Below, piece by piece: positions 51,619-61,050 of a DNA stretch of 64,000 bases. Each line of letters opens with the position of its first letter. The stretch's first letter is position 1. This DNA is from Pinirhizobacter sp036499745 (GTDB lineage: Bacteria; Pseudomonadota; Gammaproteobacteria; Xanthomonadales; Rhodanobacteraceae). A program made the position numbers and the translations under genes. The stretch covers positions 1 to 64,000 of the forward strand of contig NZ_DASYDG010000041.1 of assembly GCF_036499745.1 (NCBI RefSeq). Reading direction: 5' to 3'. The notes under the pieces were generated by a model. The model saw nothing but the letters and a program-made list of their open reading frames with translations, had not been told where the DNA came from and made no database searches.

Positions 51619-52836
51619 ATGCGCACGGCAGTGGCGCTGAGCGTAAAGCTAATAGCGCAGGCAGGGTGGCTGCTGGCGGTCACCCGCCTTCTGGGCCATG
51701 AGGCGTATGGGAGTTTTGCAGGGGCTACCTCGCTTGCCATTGGAATAGCGGCGATAGCTAATGTCGGATCGAACTACATTGTGCTCGCAAGGATGTCGCG
51801 CGACCCCACGGGGGGACTTGACGCCTGGCGGATGGCGTGGCCCCTTACCCTGATTTGCGGCGCAACACTGGGCGTCGTCTACGTGCTCGGGGCGCCATTA
51901 GTGCTGCACTATACGACACTAACGATCGGCATCATCCTAACCATTGCCTTCGGCGAGTTAATTGTTGGACCCCAACTTGCAAATATCGGAGCGGCCATGC
52001 AGGGGGGCGGATTTGTAGCCCTCGGGCAATACCTCCAGTTGCTTCCTTTCGTGTTTCGACTGCTCGCTATCGGAATCACGTATCTCTGGCCAAGTGATCA
52101 ACGGTTGGCGGCATACGTCGGGCTACACGTGCTTGCCACGCTGGCGGCACTGGGTGTCGCCGCCAGAGTCGGACGACGACGGCTCGGCCTTGACCTTCGC
52201 CATCGTCGAGCGTCGCTTTCGGAGTTAAGAGAGGGCGCGTCGTACGCCGCTATGGCCTTTACTGCACTCAATCCAGCAGAACTAGACAAGGCGCTGGCAC
52301 TCCGCTATTTGGGCGCAGGTCCAGCAGGGTACTATGCCGCTGCCACGCGGACTCTCGCGGCGGCGATCACGCCAATGATCGGCATGGTTATGACGAGTCA
52401 GCCTAGGCTATTCCGTCATGCGCACGCGACCGATCCAGGCATGGGGCGCCTTGTGCAAGTCATCGTGTTTGCCTGCTTCGGATGGGGCATTGCGGCCACT
52501 GGCTCCATTCAAATATTGGCATCTCCACTAGGGCAGTTGTTTGGCGCCGGTTTCGTGGGACTCGACCAAGTCTTGCGAGATGTCTCATGGGCAGCCATAC
52601 CGATGGCAGTTCGTATTGGTTGTGGAGGCATACTTATAGCTATCGGCCATCCGTTGGTCAGGGCAGGCTATGAAGCCGTTGGCTTGGCAGTGCTCGTGGC
52701 AACCATGTCAATCATGCTGCCGCGCCAGGGTCTGACTGGAGCTGCTACTGCCCTGGTTGTCAGCGAACTCGTTTTCGCCATCCTTGGCGTGATCATGGTG
52801 ATTCGCTACGTCAGGAAAAAAACCAATGAAAAATGA
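51619..52836 (+). CDS. Oligosaccharide flippase (Wzx/MATE-type)
   Basis: Membrane protein of 405 residues with about twelve helices, matching the polysaccharide-transporter (Wzx) fold: LIAQAGWLLAVTRLLGHEAY near the N-terminus, then GLDAWRMAWPLTLICGATLG, LRYLGAGPAGYYAAATRTLA and FGAGFVGLDQVLRDVSW-like text. It would flip lipid-linked glycans to the periplasm. The N-terminus is a little short for the family, so an unusual upstream start is possible. It lies alone on the plus strand between two minus-strand operons. Confidence 0.82.
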   Translation: MRTAVALSVKLIAQAGWLLAVTRLLGHEAYGSFAGATSLAIGIAAIANVGSNYIVLARMSRDPTGGLDAWRMAWPLTLICGATLGVVYVLGAPLVLHYTTLTIGIILTIAFGELIVGPQLANIGAAMQGGGFVALGQYLQLLPFVFRLLAIGITYLWPSDQRLAAYVGLHVLATLAALGVAARVGRRRLGLDLRHRRASLSELREGASYAAMAFTALNPAELDKALALRYLGAGPAGYYAAATRTLAAAITPMIGMVMTSQPRLFRHAHATDPGMGRLVQVIVFACFGWGIAATGSIQILASPLGQLFGAGFVGLDQVLRDVSWAAIPMAVRIGCGGILIAIGHPLVRAGYEAVGLAVLVATMSIMLPRQGLTGAATALVVSELVFAILGVIMVIRYVRKKTNEK

Positions 52837-52842
52837 CGGAGA

Positions 52843-53898
52843 TCAAGCCTTCGGCTTGAAGGCCGTCACGACGAGCTCTTCAGACCACCGAGGATCGATT
52901 GTGGCGATCAGATCCGCGATCAACGTTAACAGGATGCGGATCGGAGCTAAAAAACGCCATGATCCGCTTCCAGCACGCTGCGATGCCTCTGCAGAAACGC
53001 GGTAGATGCGTCCGGCATGCGATCCTCGTCGATGGAACCTGATCGACTCGTAACCGGCCTCAGACAGAAGTAGCTGCATCGATCGGCGACTGTAGAGACA
53101 AAGATGCCTAGGCGGGTCAAAACTCTCCCAGTAACGACCGCAATAAAAGCGTCCCATGGACTGCGGGTTCGGCCAAGCCATCCAGACGTATCCACCAGGC
53201 CGAAGCATATTGAGGACCTGTGAAAGGACAACTTTAGGCTGGGTAACGTGCTCAATGCTATGAGATAGAGTTATAACGTCCCACGCGTCGGCATCATTGG
53301 GCACGGATACGTCGGCAAGCGTTCCGTGAGTTATCTGTAGACCTCGGGACCGGCCGGCGGCAACCGCCGCAGGATCCGGGTCGACACCATGGGAATCCCA
53401 CCCCATATCCCGCGCCCGCGCCACAAATTCGCCATTTCCGCACCCAACATCCAATAAGCGACGACCAACTCCGCGCAAGTGTCGTCCGTAGTAATCAAGC
53501 TTCAACCGCAACGGCGGAAGGCATCGCATAACGATGCTGCCAAACTTCGATGCTGGCTTCGCGGGCAATCGGAAGCGCACCTGCAAGTACCCGTTTATCA
53601 ATCTCCATATCCATGACGGCCGCGTCTGTTGCGTCACAACCGGGGAATGGGTGTAATAGTCGAAATCGTACGCAGCAGACAATGATGCCTCGGCCGGTCG
53701 GGGATCAAGCCAAATTGACGCACATCCCTCGCACGTCCACATCGACCATCGATCCACGCGGGCGGGAAGCATCATGTCCGGCGCGTTAGTGAGCGCCGGA
53801 TGGCGATCAGTGCCGCCACACCCTGGACACATAGGGACACTCGTCGCGTCGCCATGTGACCACTTCAATTCCGGCATGTTGGCCGGGGCGACATTCAT
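52843..53898 (-). CDS. Class I SAM-dependent methyltransferase with N-terminal zinc ribbon
   Basis: Protein of 351 residues. The N-terminal part has two cysteine pairs (MCPGCGGTDRH and WTCEGCASIWLDPRP) forming a zinc ribbon, as in C-methyltransferase-like enzymes of sugar modification. SAM motif I is RRLLDVGCGNGEFVARARDM (about residue 150), followed by GVDPDPAAVAAGRSRG and VITLSHSIEHVTQPKVVL, and a late FYCGRYWESFDPPRHLCL. The C-terminus has a hydrophobic helix. The ATG at 53898 overlaps the upstream glycosyltransferase stop; longer in-frame starts overlap that gene. Confidence 0.85.
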   Translation of the reverse strand: MNVAPANMPELKWSHGDATSVPMCPGCGGTDRHPALTNAPDMMLPARVDRWSMWTCEGCASIWLDPRPAEASLSAAYDFDYYTHSPVVTQQTRPSWIWRLINGYLQVRFRLPAKPASKFGSIVMRCLPPLRLKLDYYGRHLRGVGRRLLDVGCGNGEFVARARDMGWDSHGVDPDPAAVAAGRSRGLQITHGTLADVSVPNDADAWDVITLSHSIEHVTQPKVVLSQVLNMLRPGGYVWMAWPNPQSMGRFYCGRYWESFDPPRHLCLYSRRSMQLLLSEAGYESIRFHRRGSHAGRIYRVSAEASQRAGSGSWRFLAPIRILLTLIADLIATIDPRWSEELVVTAFKPKA

Positions 53899-54818
53899 GA
53901 TTCCCCCTGTTTGGAAGTACTGGCTTGTGCCGGATTCAGGGCACGTGTCTGTCCCCGCAGAAAATCCCACCAAGCCATGATTAGGCCCTTCCATGGCTTC
54001 ATGGAGCCGAAACGAATGCTCCTAAAAAATGCACGAGCGGCAAGAGTAAATACGCGACACACAAGCAATCCCAAGCGCCCGGGCAAACGATAGCCCAAAC
54101 GCCCTGTAACGAGGAGGTGCGCCCTGGCCATGTGGTACTCATAGAATAGCGAGCCCATCCGGCTACTGGCTGACCCTTCATGGACGAGCAGGGCACCGGG
54201 AACCTCCACAAGCGCCACGCCACGTGCCGCCATGCGGTGGCTTAGCTCAATATCGTCACCATAGAAAAAGAACGTCTCGTCGAAGAAGTCCGCTGTGCAA
54301 AGTGACGAATGAACCATGAGGCAAGCCCCTCCCAGCAAGGCGTGTTCGAATCGACTTCCCGATTTCGAACGTAATGTTGCCGACAGGTGCCGATAGAACA
54401 CCTTGGGGCTTACCACGCCGTATGGCCCCTGAATTCTTGGGGCGGCAATAACGGGTAGCACACCAATTACGGCACCGCGAAGTTTTTCAAGGCTTCCCTC
54501 CGACAGCACTGCATCGTTGTTGATGACCAACACGGAAGCCCCAGTCCACCTCGATGAAATGAATGCCATACCTGCATTTATGCCGCGGCTAAATCCAAGG
54601 TTCTGGTCAGGCTCCATGTAGAAAATGGGGGAGCTTGCAACGCCACTCATGGTCTTCAGGGCCGCCAGGGAAGTCCCTCCGTCGCCCGAATTGTCCACAA
54701 CTACCAAGCGGTCGACCCCTTCTCGAAGTAGGGAAAGGACGCAGGCGTGCGTTTGCACGGCATTACGAAAATGAAGGAGCAGCGCAACGACTTCGCTCAC
54801 AAACGTCCTCTGCCGCAT
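53895..54818 (-). CDS. GT2 family glycosyltransferase
   Basis: Enzyme of 307 residues with GT-A motifs: VVALLLHFRNAVQTHACVLS, RLVVVDNSGDGGTSL, EPDQNLGFSRGINAGMAF and ASVLVINNDAVLSEGSL with a DxD-like NDA. The acceptor-side text MVHSSLCTADFFDETFFFYG resembles rhamnosyltransferase-type GT2 proteins. It has a C-terminal hydrophobic and basic segment. It is the first gene of a two-gene operon with the zinc-ribbon methyltransferase. The 257 bases between it and pilB hold no gene and should contain both divergent promoters. Confidence 0.87.
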   Translation of the reverse strand: MRQRTFVSEVVALLLHFRNAVQTHACVLSLLREGVDRLVVVDNSGDGGTSLAALKTMSGVASSPIFYMEPDQNLGFSRGINAGMAFISSRWTGASVLVINNDAVLSEGSLEKLRGAVIGVLPVIAAPRIQGPYGVVSPKVFYRHLSATLRSKSGSRFEHALLGGACLMVHSSLCTADFFDETFFFYGDDIELSHRMAARGVALVEVPGALLVHEGSASSRMGSLFYEYHMARAHLLVTGRLGYRLPGRLGLLVCRVFTLAARAFFRSIRFGSMKPWKGLIMAWWDFLRGQTRALNPAQASTSKQGES

Positions 54819-55075
54819 ATACGAAAAACCGGGCTCTGGCGGGCGAGGAGCTGTGGGAACTTAGGCAATCTGCTCAAGTTAGCTCCTCGTGGCCATGAAA
54901 TCTTAGCTTGCCTTGGCTCGTCATTCACGCCTTCGGTACGCGACTTGCATCCCATCTACATGCCGGGGAAGCGTCAATAATCCGGCAGAAGGCGAGATGG
55001 CTCGCCCGGGAACATGGCCCAAAGTCATGTTCTGCTGTAGATTCTTAACGTAACAGGGGGCTGGGCAGGGATTTT

Positions 55076-56803
55076 ATGGCGTCGCAAATGCAACAGCAGT
55101 CGAACCTTGTCGGCCTTACCGGCATGGCACGTCGGCTGGTATCCGAAGGCGTGGTGCCGGAGGCCGATGTCCGCCAGGCCGTCATGGAGTCGGCGCAGCA
55201 GAAGGTTGCGCTGTCTTCCTGGCTGATCGATCGCAATCTGGTGGATAGCCTGAAGCTAACCCAGGTGGCCTCAGCCGAGTTCGGGATGCCGCTGATGGAC
55301 GTGTCGGCGGTCGCCCCTGCCAACCTGCCACTGGGCCTGGTTACCGAAGCCCTGATCACCAAACATCAGGCCCTGCCCCTGTTCAAGCGCGGCAAGCGTC
55401 TGTTCGTGGGCATCGCCGACCCGATGCAGTCCCACGCCCTGGACGAGATCAAGTTCCACTCCAACCACATGGTGGAGCCGGTACTGGTGGAACGCGGACA
55501 GCTGCGCCGGGTGATCGAAAGTGCCCTAAATGCGCTAAACGCGACCGTCCCCGCCTTCGATGATGCAGGCCTTGACGAACTCGCGCTGGAAGGCGGCGAG
55601 GGCGATGAGGAAATGACGGGCATCGATGCCACCGGCACGGACGATGGCCCGGTGGTGAAGTTCGTCAACAAGATCCTTGTGGATGCCATCAAGCGTGGCG
55701 CCTCGGACATCCATTTCGAGCCCTACGAAGCTAATTACCGCGTGCGTTTGCGTATGGATGGCATCCTGCGCCCCGTGGCCAGCCCGCCGGTAAAGCTCGG
55801 CAACCGAATTGCCTCGCGCCTAAAGGTGATGAGCGGCCTGGACATCGCCGAACGCCGTGTGCCGCAGGACGGCCGCATCAAGCTGAACCTGTCCAAGACC
55901 CGCGCCATCGACTTCCGAATGAGCACGCTACCCACCTTGTTCGGTGAAAAGATCGTGCTGCGCGTGCTGGACGGATCTTCCGCCAAGCTGGGCATCGATA
56001 AGCTTGGTTACGAGGAAGACCAGAAGAAGCTATACCTCGATGCCATCGAGAAGCCCTACGGCATGGTGCTTGTCACCGGCCCCACCGGCTCCGGTAAAAC
56101 AGTTTCGCTGTACACCGCTCTCAATATCCTCAATATCGACGGGCGCAACATCTCAACCGCGGAAGACCCAGTCGAAATCCGCGTCGAGGGCATCAACCAG
56201 GTTCAGCAGAATGTGAAGCGCGGCATGACCTTCGCCGTAGCCCTTCGCTCGTTCCTGCGACAGGATCCGGACGTGATCATGGTCGGCGAAATCCGCGACC
56301 TGGAAACCGCCGAGATCGCGATCAAGGCTGCCCAGACGGGCCATATGGTGCTCTCCACCCTGCACACCAACGATGCCCCGCAGACCATCGCGCGACTGAT
56401 GAACATGGGCATTGCGCCCTACAACATCACCTCGTCCGTCACCCTGATCATTGCCCAGCGCCTGGCGCGGCGCCTGCACGATTGCAAGAAACCCCAGGCC
56501 CTGCCACCGAAGATGTTGCTGGACGCCGGTTTCACCCAGGCGGATATCGACGCAGGCATGCAGATCTTCGAGCCCGTGGGCTGCGACCACTGCAACGACG
56601 GCTACAAGGGCCGCGTGGGCATCTACCAGGTCATGCCGATGACCGAGGAGATCCAAGCCATCGTTCTTAATGGCGGCAATGCCATGCAGATTGCCGAAGT
56701 GGCCAAACGCACCGGCATCAACGACCTGCGCGCCTCCGCCCTGAAGAAGGTCAAGGACGGCATGACCAGCCTGGCCGAGATCGACCGCGTGACTAAAGAT
56801 TGA
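55076..56803 (+). CDS. pilB: Type IV pilus extension ATPase PilB
   Basis: Hexameric secretion ATPase of 575 residues that drives pilin polymerisation. It has an N-terminal T2SSE/MshEN-like domain (about residues 20-150) with an acidic linker. The ATPase core carries Walker A in GPTGSGKTVSLY (about residue 335), the Asp box, Walker B in IMVGEIRDLETAEIA (about 400) and the His box TLHTNDAPQT. A zinc-binding tetracysteine is formed by LHDCKKPQ plus GCDHCNDGYKGR. The start at 55076 has CAGGG upstream. It opens pilB-pilC-pilD-coaE. Confidence 0.97.
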   Translation: MASQMQQQSNLVGLTGMARRLVSEGVVPEADVRQAVMESAQQKVALSSWLIDRNLVDSLKLTQVASAEFGMPLMDVSAVAPANLPLGLVTEALITKHQALPLFKRGKRLFVGIADPMQSHALDEIKFHSNHMVEPVLVERGQLRRVIESALNALNATVPAFDDAGLDELALEGGEGDEEMTGIDATGTDDGPVVKFVNKILVDAIKRGASDIHFEPYEANYRVRLRMDGILRPVASPPVKLGNRIASRLKVMSGLDIAERRVPQDGRIKLNLSKTRAIDFRMSTLPTLFGEKIVLRVLDGSSAKLGIDKLGYEEDQKKLYLDAIEKPYGMVLVTGPTGSGKTVSLYTALNILNIDGRNISTAEDPVEIRVEGINQVQQNVKRGMTFAVALRSFLRQDPDVIMVGEIRDLETAEIAIKAAQTGHMVLSTLHTNDAPQTIARLMNMGIAPYNITSSVTLIIAQRLARRLHDCKKPQALPPKMLLDAGFTQADIDAGMQIFEPVGCDHCNDGYKGRVGIYQVMPMTEEIQAIVLNGGNAMQIAEVAKRTGINDLRASALKKVKDGMTSLAEIDRVTKD

Positions 56804-56934
56804 CGACTGCCAGCCGACCTAAAAAGTGTGCGCTGGCTTACACTTGGCGCCGCAAACTTACGTACAATGGCCCGGCTTGCCCTCCCACGGGGGGAAGGGG
56901 TTGAAACAATGCTGTTTCCAGGGGGAGTTGGGCC

Positions 56935-58203
56935 ATGGCTACTGTAACTGCCATCAATAAGAATGCGCGGGCCATTGGCACTGCGCGCGCAAGTGTCGGC
57001 GCTCTTGTCATGTACGACTGGGTAGCTCTGGACAAGCGCGGCAAGCGCATGAAAGGCGAGATGCAGGCCAAGAACGCGGCGCTGGTGAAGGCTGAGCTCC
57101 GCCGTCAGGGCATGAACCCGCAGACGGTACGCGAGAAATCAAAGCCTCTCTTCGGCTCCGCCGGCAAGGCCGTCAAGCCTCGCGAAGTGGCCATCTTCAG
57201 CCGCCAGATCGCCACCATGATGGCGGCCGGCATCCCGATGGTGCAGTCGTTCGACATCATCGCGAACGGCCAGAAAAATCCCAGGATGAAGAACATCCTG
57301 ATCGACGTGAAGCAGGCTATTGAAGGCGGTTCCTCGCTCAACGAAGCTCTGGCCCTTCATCCGGTGCAGTTCGACGAGCTCTATCGGAACCTGGTGCAAG
57401 CCGGCGAATCCGCCGGTGTGCTCGATTCGGTGCTCGACACCGTCGCCACCTACAAGGAACGCACCGAGAGCATCAAGGCCAAGATCAAGAAGGCCCTGTT
57501 CTACCCGATCATGATCCTGGTGGTGGCGCTGTTGGTTAGCATGATCCTTCTGCTGTTCGTGGTGCCCGTGTTCGAAGACACGTTCAAGAACGCAGGCGCG
57601 GAACTTCCGGCACCCACCCAGATCGTGGTGTCTGCGTCCCGGTTTATGCAGAGCTACTGGTGGGTGGTGATCGGTGTCATCATCGGCTCCGTTTTCGCAT
57701 TGATCACCCTGAAAAAGCGGTCGACCAAGTTCGCCCACTTCCTCGACCGCGTGTCTTTGAAGCTCCCCGTTATCGGGAACATCCTCCGTCAGTCTGCCAT
57801 CGCCCGTTTTGCCCGTACCCTGGGCGTGACCTTCCGTGCCGGCGTGCCCCTGGTCGAAGCGCTCGATGCCGTTTCAGGCGCTACGGGTAGCGTCGTATAT
57901 GCTGAAGCTGTCAAGCAAATGCGCGACGACATCGCCGTCGGCCATCAGCTGCAGATGGCAATGAACCAGACAGGCATATTCCCCTCCATGGTGGTGCAGA
58001 TGACCGCCATCGGCGAAGAGTCCGGCTCACTGGACAACATGCTCTTCAAAGTGGCCGAGTTCTACGAAGAAGAAGTGAGCAACGCGGTAGACACCCTGGC
58101 CAGCCTGCTCGAACCCATGATCATGGTGATCCTTGGCGTGCTAGTGGGCGGCATGGTGATCTCCCTCTACCTGCCCATCTTCAAGCTCGCCGGCACCGTC
58201 TAA
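56935..58203 (+). CDS. pilC: Type IV pilus inner-membrane platform protein PilC
   Basis: Polytopic platform protein of 422 residues for pilus assembly. Two GspF domains (about residues 90-215 and 290-415) contain FSRQIATMMAAGIPMVQSFD and ARFARTLGVTFRAGVPLVEA. Three membrane helices are seen, one after each GspF repeat and one between (ALFYPIMILVVALLVSMILL, MQSYWWVVIGVIIGSVFALI and MIMVILGVLVGGMVISLYLP). The start at 56935 has GGGGAG eight bases upstream. The extension before MYDWVALDKRG is about 23 residues and may be real. Confidence 0.97.
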   Translation: MATVTAINKNARAIGTARASVGALVMYDWVALDKRGKRMKGEMQAKNAALVKAELRRQGMNPQTVREKSKPLFGSAGKAVKPREVAIFSRQIATMMAAGIPMVQSFDIIANGQKNPRMKNILIDVKQAIEGGSSLNEALALHPVQFDELYRNLVQAGESAGVLDSVLDTVATYKERTESIKAKIKKALFYPIMILVVALLVSMILLLFVVPVFEDTFKNAGAELPAPTQIVVSASRFMQSYWWVVIGVIIGSVFALITLKKRSTKFAHFLDRVSLKLPVIGNILRQSAIARFARTLGVTFRAGVPLVEALDAVSGATGSVVYAEAVKQMRDDIAVGHQLQMAMNQTGIFPSMVVQMTAIGEESGSLDNMLFKVAEFYEEEVSNAVDTLASLLEPMIMVILGVLVGGMVISLYLPIFKLAGTV

Positions 58204-58282
58204 TCGCCATGCATGGGCCAGCCGGTTCCCGGTTGGCCCGTGCTGCGGTTACCCTTCTCGTTTCCGCCCACGGCTGCCCCGC

Positions 58283-59152
58283 GTGACCGAACTTCCGCTC
58301 GCCCTCTGGATCGCCATCGCCGGCCTACTCGGCCTCCTGGTCGGCAGCTTCCTCAACGTGGTGATCCTGCGTGTTCCCGAGCGCATGGCCGCCGCCTGGC
58401 GCATGGAAGCCCGGGAGATCCTGGACCTCCCCGCCGTCGACGAACCCACGCCCCCGGGCATCGTGCGCGAACCATCACACTGTCCGCACTGCAAGCACCC
58501 GTTGGCCTGGTACGACAACGTCCCGCTTCTGGGCTGGCTGGCCCTGCGTGGGCGCTGCCGCTATTGCAAGGTGTCTATCTCCATCCAGTACCCACTGGTA
58601 GAAGCCATCACCGGCATCACCTCGGCCGTGGTGGTATGGCATTTCGGACCCACCATGGCCGCCGTAGCGGCGCTGGTGCTCACCTGGTTCCTGGTGGCAA
58701 TGTCGGGCATCGACGCCCGCACGCAGCTCCTTCCCGACCAGATGAATTACCCGCTGCTCTGGCTGGGCCTGGCTCTCACCCTGGTGCCCGCCTGGCAGCC
58801 GGTGGCCGTGTCGCCTGGCAGCGCCATCGTCGGCGCCCTGATCGGCTACTTGAGCCTGTGGTCCATCTACTGGCTGTTCAAGCTCACCACCGGCAAGGAA
58901 GGCATGGGCCACGGCGACTTCAAGCTGCTGGCCGCCCTGGGCGCATGGATGGGGCCGGTCGCATTGCTGCCCATCGTGCTGCTGTCCTCGCTGGTCGGCG
59001 CCATCATCGGTGGCGGGTTGATCATCCTGGCCCGCCGCGGCCGCGAGGTGCCGATGCCTTTCGGCCCGTACATCGCCATTGCCGGCTGGGTATGGCTGGT
59101 GGCCGGGGATAAACTGCTTGCCGCTTACATGAGTTTCGCCGGGCTGCATTAG
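58283..59152 (+). CDS. pilD: Prepilin peptidase / N-methyltransferase PilD
   Basis: Bifunctional inner-membrane aspartic peptidase of 289 residues that cuts prepilin leaders and methylates the new N-terminal Phe. The N-terminal methylase part has the two CxxC pairs in CPHCKHPLAWYDN and GRCRYCKVSIS. The two catalytic Asp motifs are MSGIDARTQLLPDQ and GMGHGDFKLLAALGAW. Eight or so helices are predicted. It uses a GTG start at 58283, which gives the expected first helix LWIAIAGLLGLLVGSFLN. It processes the two pilins encoded upstream. Confidence 0.97.
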   Translation: MTELPLALWIAIAGLLGLLVGSFLNVVILRVPERMAAAWRMEAREILDLPAVDEPTPPGIVREPSHCPHCKHPLAWYDNVPLLGWLALRGRCRYCKVSISIQYPLVEAITGITSAVVVWHFGPTMAAVAALVLTWFLVAMSGIDARTQLLPDQMNYPLLWLGLALTLVPAWQPVAVSPGSAIVGALIGYLSLWSIYWLFKLTTGKEGMGHGDFKLLAALGAWMGPVALLPIVLLSSLVGAIIGGGLIILARRGREVPMPFGPYIAIAGWVWLVAGDKLLAAYMSFAGLH

Positions 59153-59154
59153 CC

Positions 59155-59772
59155 ATGCTGGAAGGCCATTACGTCGTGGGTTTGACCGGTGGCGTTGCCG
59201 CCGGCAAGAGTGCCGTGGAGCGTCGCTTCACGGCGCTGGGGGTCGGCGTGCACGACGCCGACCGCGCGGCGCGCGCGGTGGTGGAGCCCGGCACGGAAGG
59301 GCTTGCCGAGATCGCCTCGGCGTTTGGCCCCGATGTGCTGGATAACGATGGCGCCCTCGATCGCGCCGCCATGCGCCGGCGCATCTTCGAAGACCCCTCG
59401 GCACGCAAGCGCCTGGAAGCCATCGTGCATCCGCGCGTACGCCAATGGACGATGGATCACGTGCGCGCCGATACCAGCCCTTACTGCATCGTGGCCATTC
59501 CCCTGCTGGTGGAGAACCTCCAGCACTACGCATGGCTCGATCGCATCCTGGTGGTGGATGCATCGGTGGACACCCAATTGGCGCGGCTCACCCTGCGCGA
59601 CGGTATCGACGACACCCTCGCCCGCCGAATGGTGGCCAACCAATCCACGCGTGAAGAACGACTGTCCATCGCGACCGACGTCATCCACAACGACGGCCCG
59701 GAAGCTGCCCTGGATGATGCGGTGACGAACCTCCACCGACAGTACCTTTCCTTCGCCAGCCACCACGGCTGA
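59155..59772 (+). CDS. coaE: Dephospho-CoA kinase
   Basis: Last enzyme of coenzyme A synthesis, phosphorylating the 3'-OH of dephospho-CoA. The 205-residue P-loop protein has GLTGGVAAGKSAVERRF at the N-terminus, DADRAARAVVEPG near residue 38, HPRVRQWTMDH near residue 90, VAIPLLVEN near residue 112 and VDASVDTQLARLTLRDG with the lid. It follows pilD by two bases, as commonly found in Pseudomonas and Xanthomonas. Confidence 0.97.
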   Translation: MLEGHYVVGLTGGVAAGKSAVERRFTALGVGVHDADRAARAVVEPGTEGLAEIASAFGPDVLDNDGALDRAAMRRRIFEDPSARKRLEAIVHPRVRQWTMDHVRADTSPYCIVAIPLLVENLQHYAWLDRILVVDASVDTQLARLTLRDGIDDTLARRMVANQSTREERLSIATDVIHNDGPEAALDDAVTNLHRQYLSFASHHG

Positions 59773-59879
59773 CCCGGAACATCAGCCCCAATGTGGGGGC
59801 AGGATTACACCATCTGGCAGACTGCCCGTTTCATCCATGCGGGAGTAGATTCAGGCCATATCCAAGCCGGAATCGCATC

Positions 59880-60263
59880 ATGCATCGTCGGTTGCTGTGG
59901 ATACCCGCCATCTGCCTGGTCGTGGCGACCACCGCCCAGGCTGAAGGCATCGTGTTGCAGGCCTCGGCAATCCACTGGTCGGTCGTGGTGCGGGACGAAG
60001 GCAACGCCCTGCCTGTTCTGCTCAAATGGGGCAGCGGCTCATACAACGCCCGCGGCGCCATGCAGCGCGGGGACGATGGCGTTAGCCTGCACGGAACGCT
60101 GAAGATCAGCGGCCGCGAAAAACCCATCGACATCCGGCTGGTGCGTCATGGCTGCTTCGTCGCCGGCCAGTCCCACCAGTGGGACGTCTATATCACGGTG
60201 CAGGGCGAGACGACCTTCGAACCGGGTTGCGGCGACTATCGCGAAGTTAAGCCTCAGCCCTGA
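59880..60263 (+). CDS. Hypothetical exported protein
   Basis: Protein of 127 residues with signal peptide MHRRLLWIPAICLVVATTAQA. The mature part looks beta-rich, with VRDEGNALPVLLKWGSGSYN and a cysteine pair (RHGCFVAGQ, FEPGCGDY) that could form a disulphide. I do not recognise it. The ATG at 59880 starts the signal; a longer in-frame reading adds no conserved text. The 3' end overlaps the convergent gene by 10 bases. Confidence 0.65.
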   Translation: MHRRLLWIPAICLVVATTAQAEGIVLQASAIHWSVVVRDEGNALPVLLKWGSGSYNARGAMQRGDDGVSLHGTLKISGREKPIDIRLVRHGCFVAGQSHQWDVYITVQGETTFEPGCGDYREVKPQP

Positions 60264-60886
60264 TTACCGAGCCCAGTCCTGCTCTCGAACACCGCCAGGA
60301 TATAACCGTCGATCACCCGGGCCTCCGGATCACCGAATTCCCTGCGCGCGATTTGCCTACCGAGATAGTCCACAAGATCTTTGCGCGCCTCGGCATCGCG
60401 GGCGGCAAGTTCTTTGGCGCTTTCGTATCGCCCGGTGACCACTGCCAGGCTATCGATCTGCGCCGGCACCGGATGGGATTGCACCCTTTGCCTGCGCTCG
60501 AATACGGCGGGTGACGTGTCGGCCACCGCACGGAGCCATCGGGCACTGATACCTTCTCGACTGACACGACGATGCCGCGAGAAGTAAACCAGGCACGCCG
60601 CCACCGCGAACAACGCCACCACGACACCGGCATCCAGCACCCGCCCGTCCGCATCATGGAACCGTTGCCAGGCCACGAATGCCGCGAACCCCCCGAATAC
60701 CAACGCACCGATCAGGCAGACACTCACCCAGATAAACGTCCACGCCATCGCCAGCCCACGCTCGCCAGGCTCCGGCGACGCGCGATGTTTCCGCGCCCGG
60801 TCGAGGTAAAGCATCAACGTCAACGCCAACGCGATACCGAAGACCGGCGCGACGATTTCAAAGGCGAGGCGGATGGGTGGCGACAT
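60254..60886 (-). CDS. Hypothetical membrane protein
   Basis: Protein of 210 residues with three N-terminal membrane helices (IVAPVFGIALALTLMLYL, WTFIWVSVCLIGALVFGGFA and VLDAGVVVALFAVAACLVYF). A cytoplasmic domain of about 100 residues follows, charged and helical (YESAKELAARDAEARKDLVD). No family is recognised. It is separated from the lipoprotein gene at 61051 by 164 bases in which I see no gene. Confidence 0.65.
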   Translation of the reverse strand: MSPPIRLAFEIVAPVFGIALALTLMLYLDRARKHRASPEPGERGLAMAWTFIWVSVCLIGALVFGGFAAFVAWQRFHDADGRVLDAGVVVALFAVAACLVYFSRHRRVSREGISARWLRAVADTSPAVFERRQRVQSHPVPAQIDSLAVVTGRYESAKELAARDAEARKDLVDYLGRQIARREFGDPEARVIDGYILAVFESRTGLGNQG

Positions 60887-61050
60887 GGGAACTATGTCCG
60901 CATCACTGGATGCGTTGCATGGCCACCCGTCGCGGCATGTGCTGCGTCGTCTACATGACTCATGGATGGCATCTCCCCTGTGAAGGGATTATGCATCGAA
61001 AGCAACCGAAGGCAATCAGGGCCGAAGTCGAACGCCGGTCCCGGACAGAA

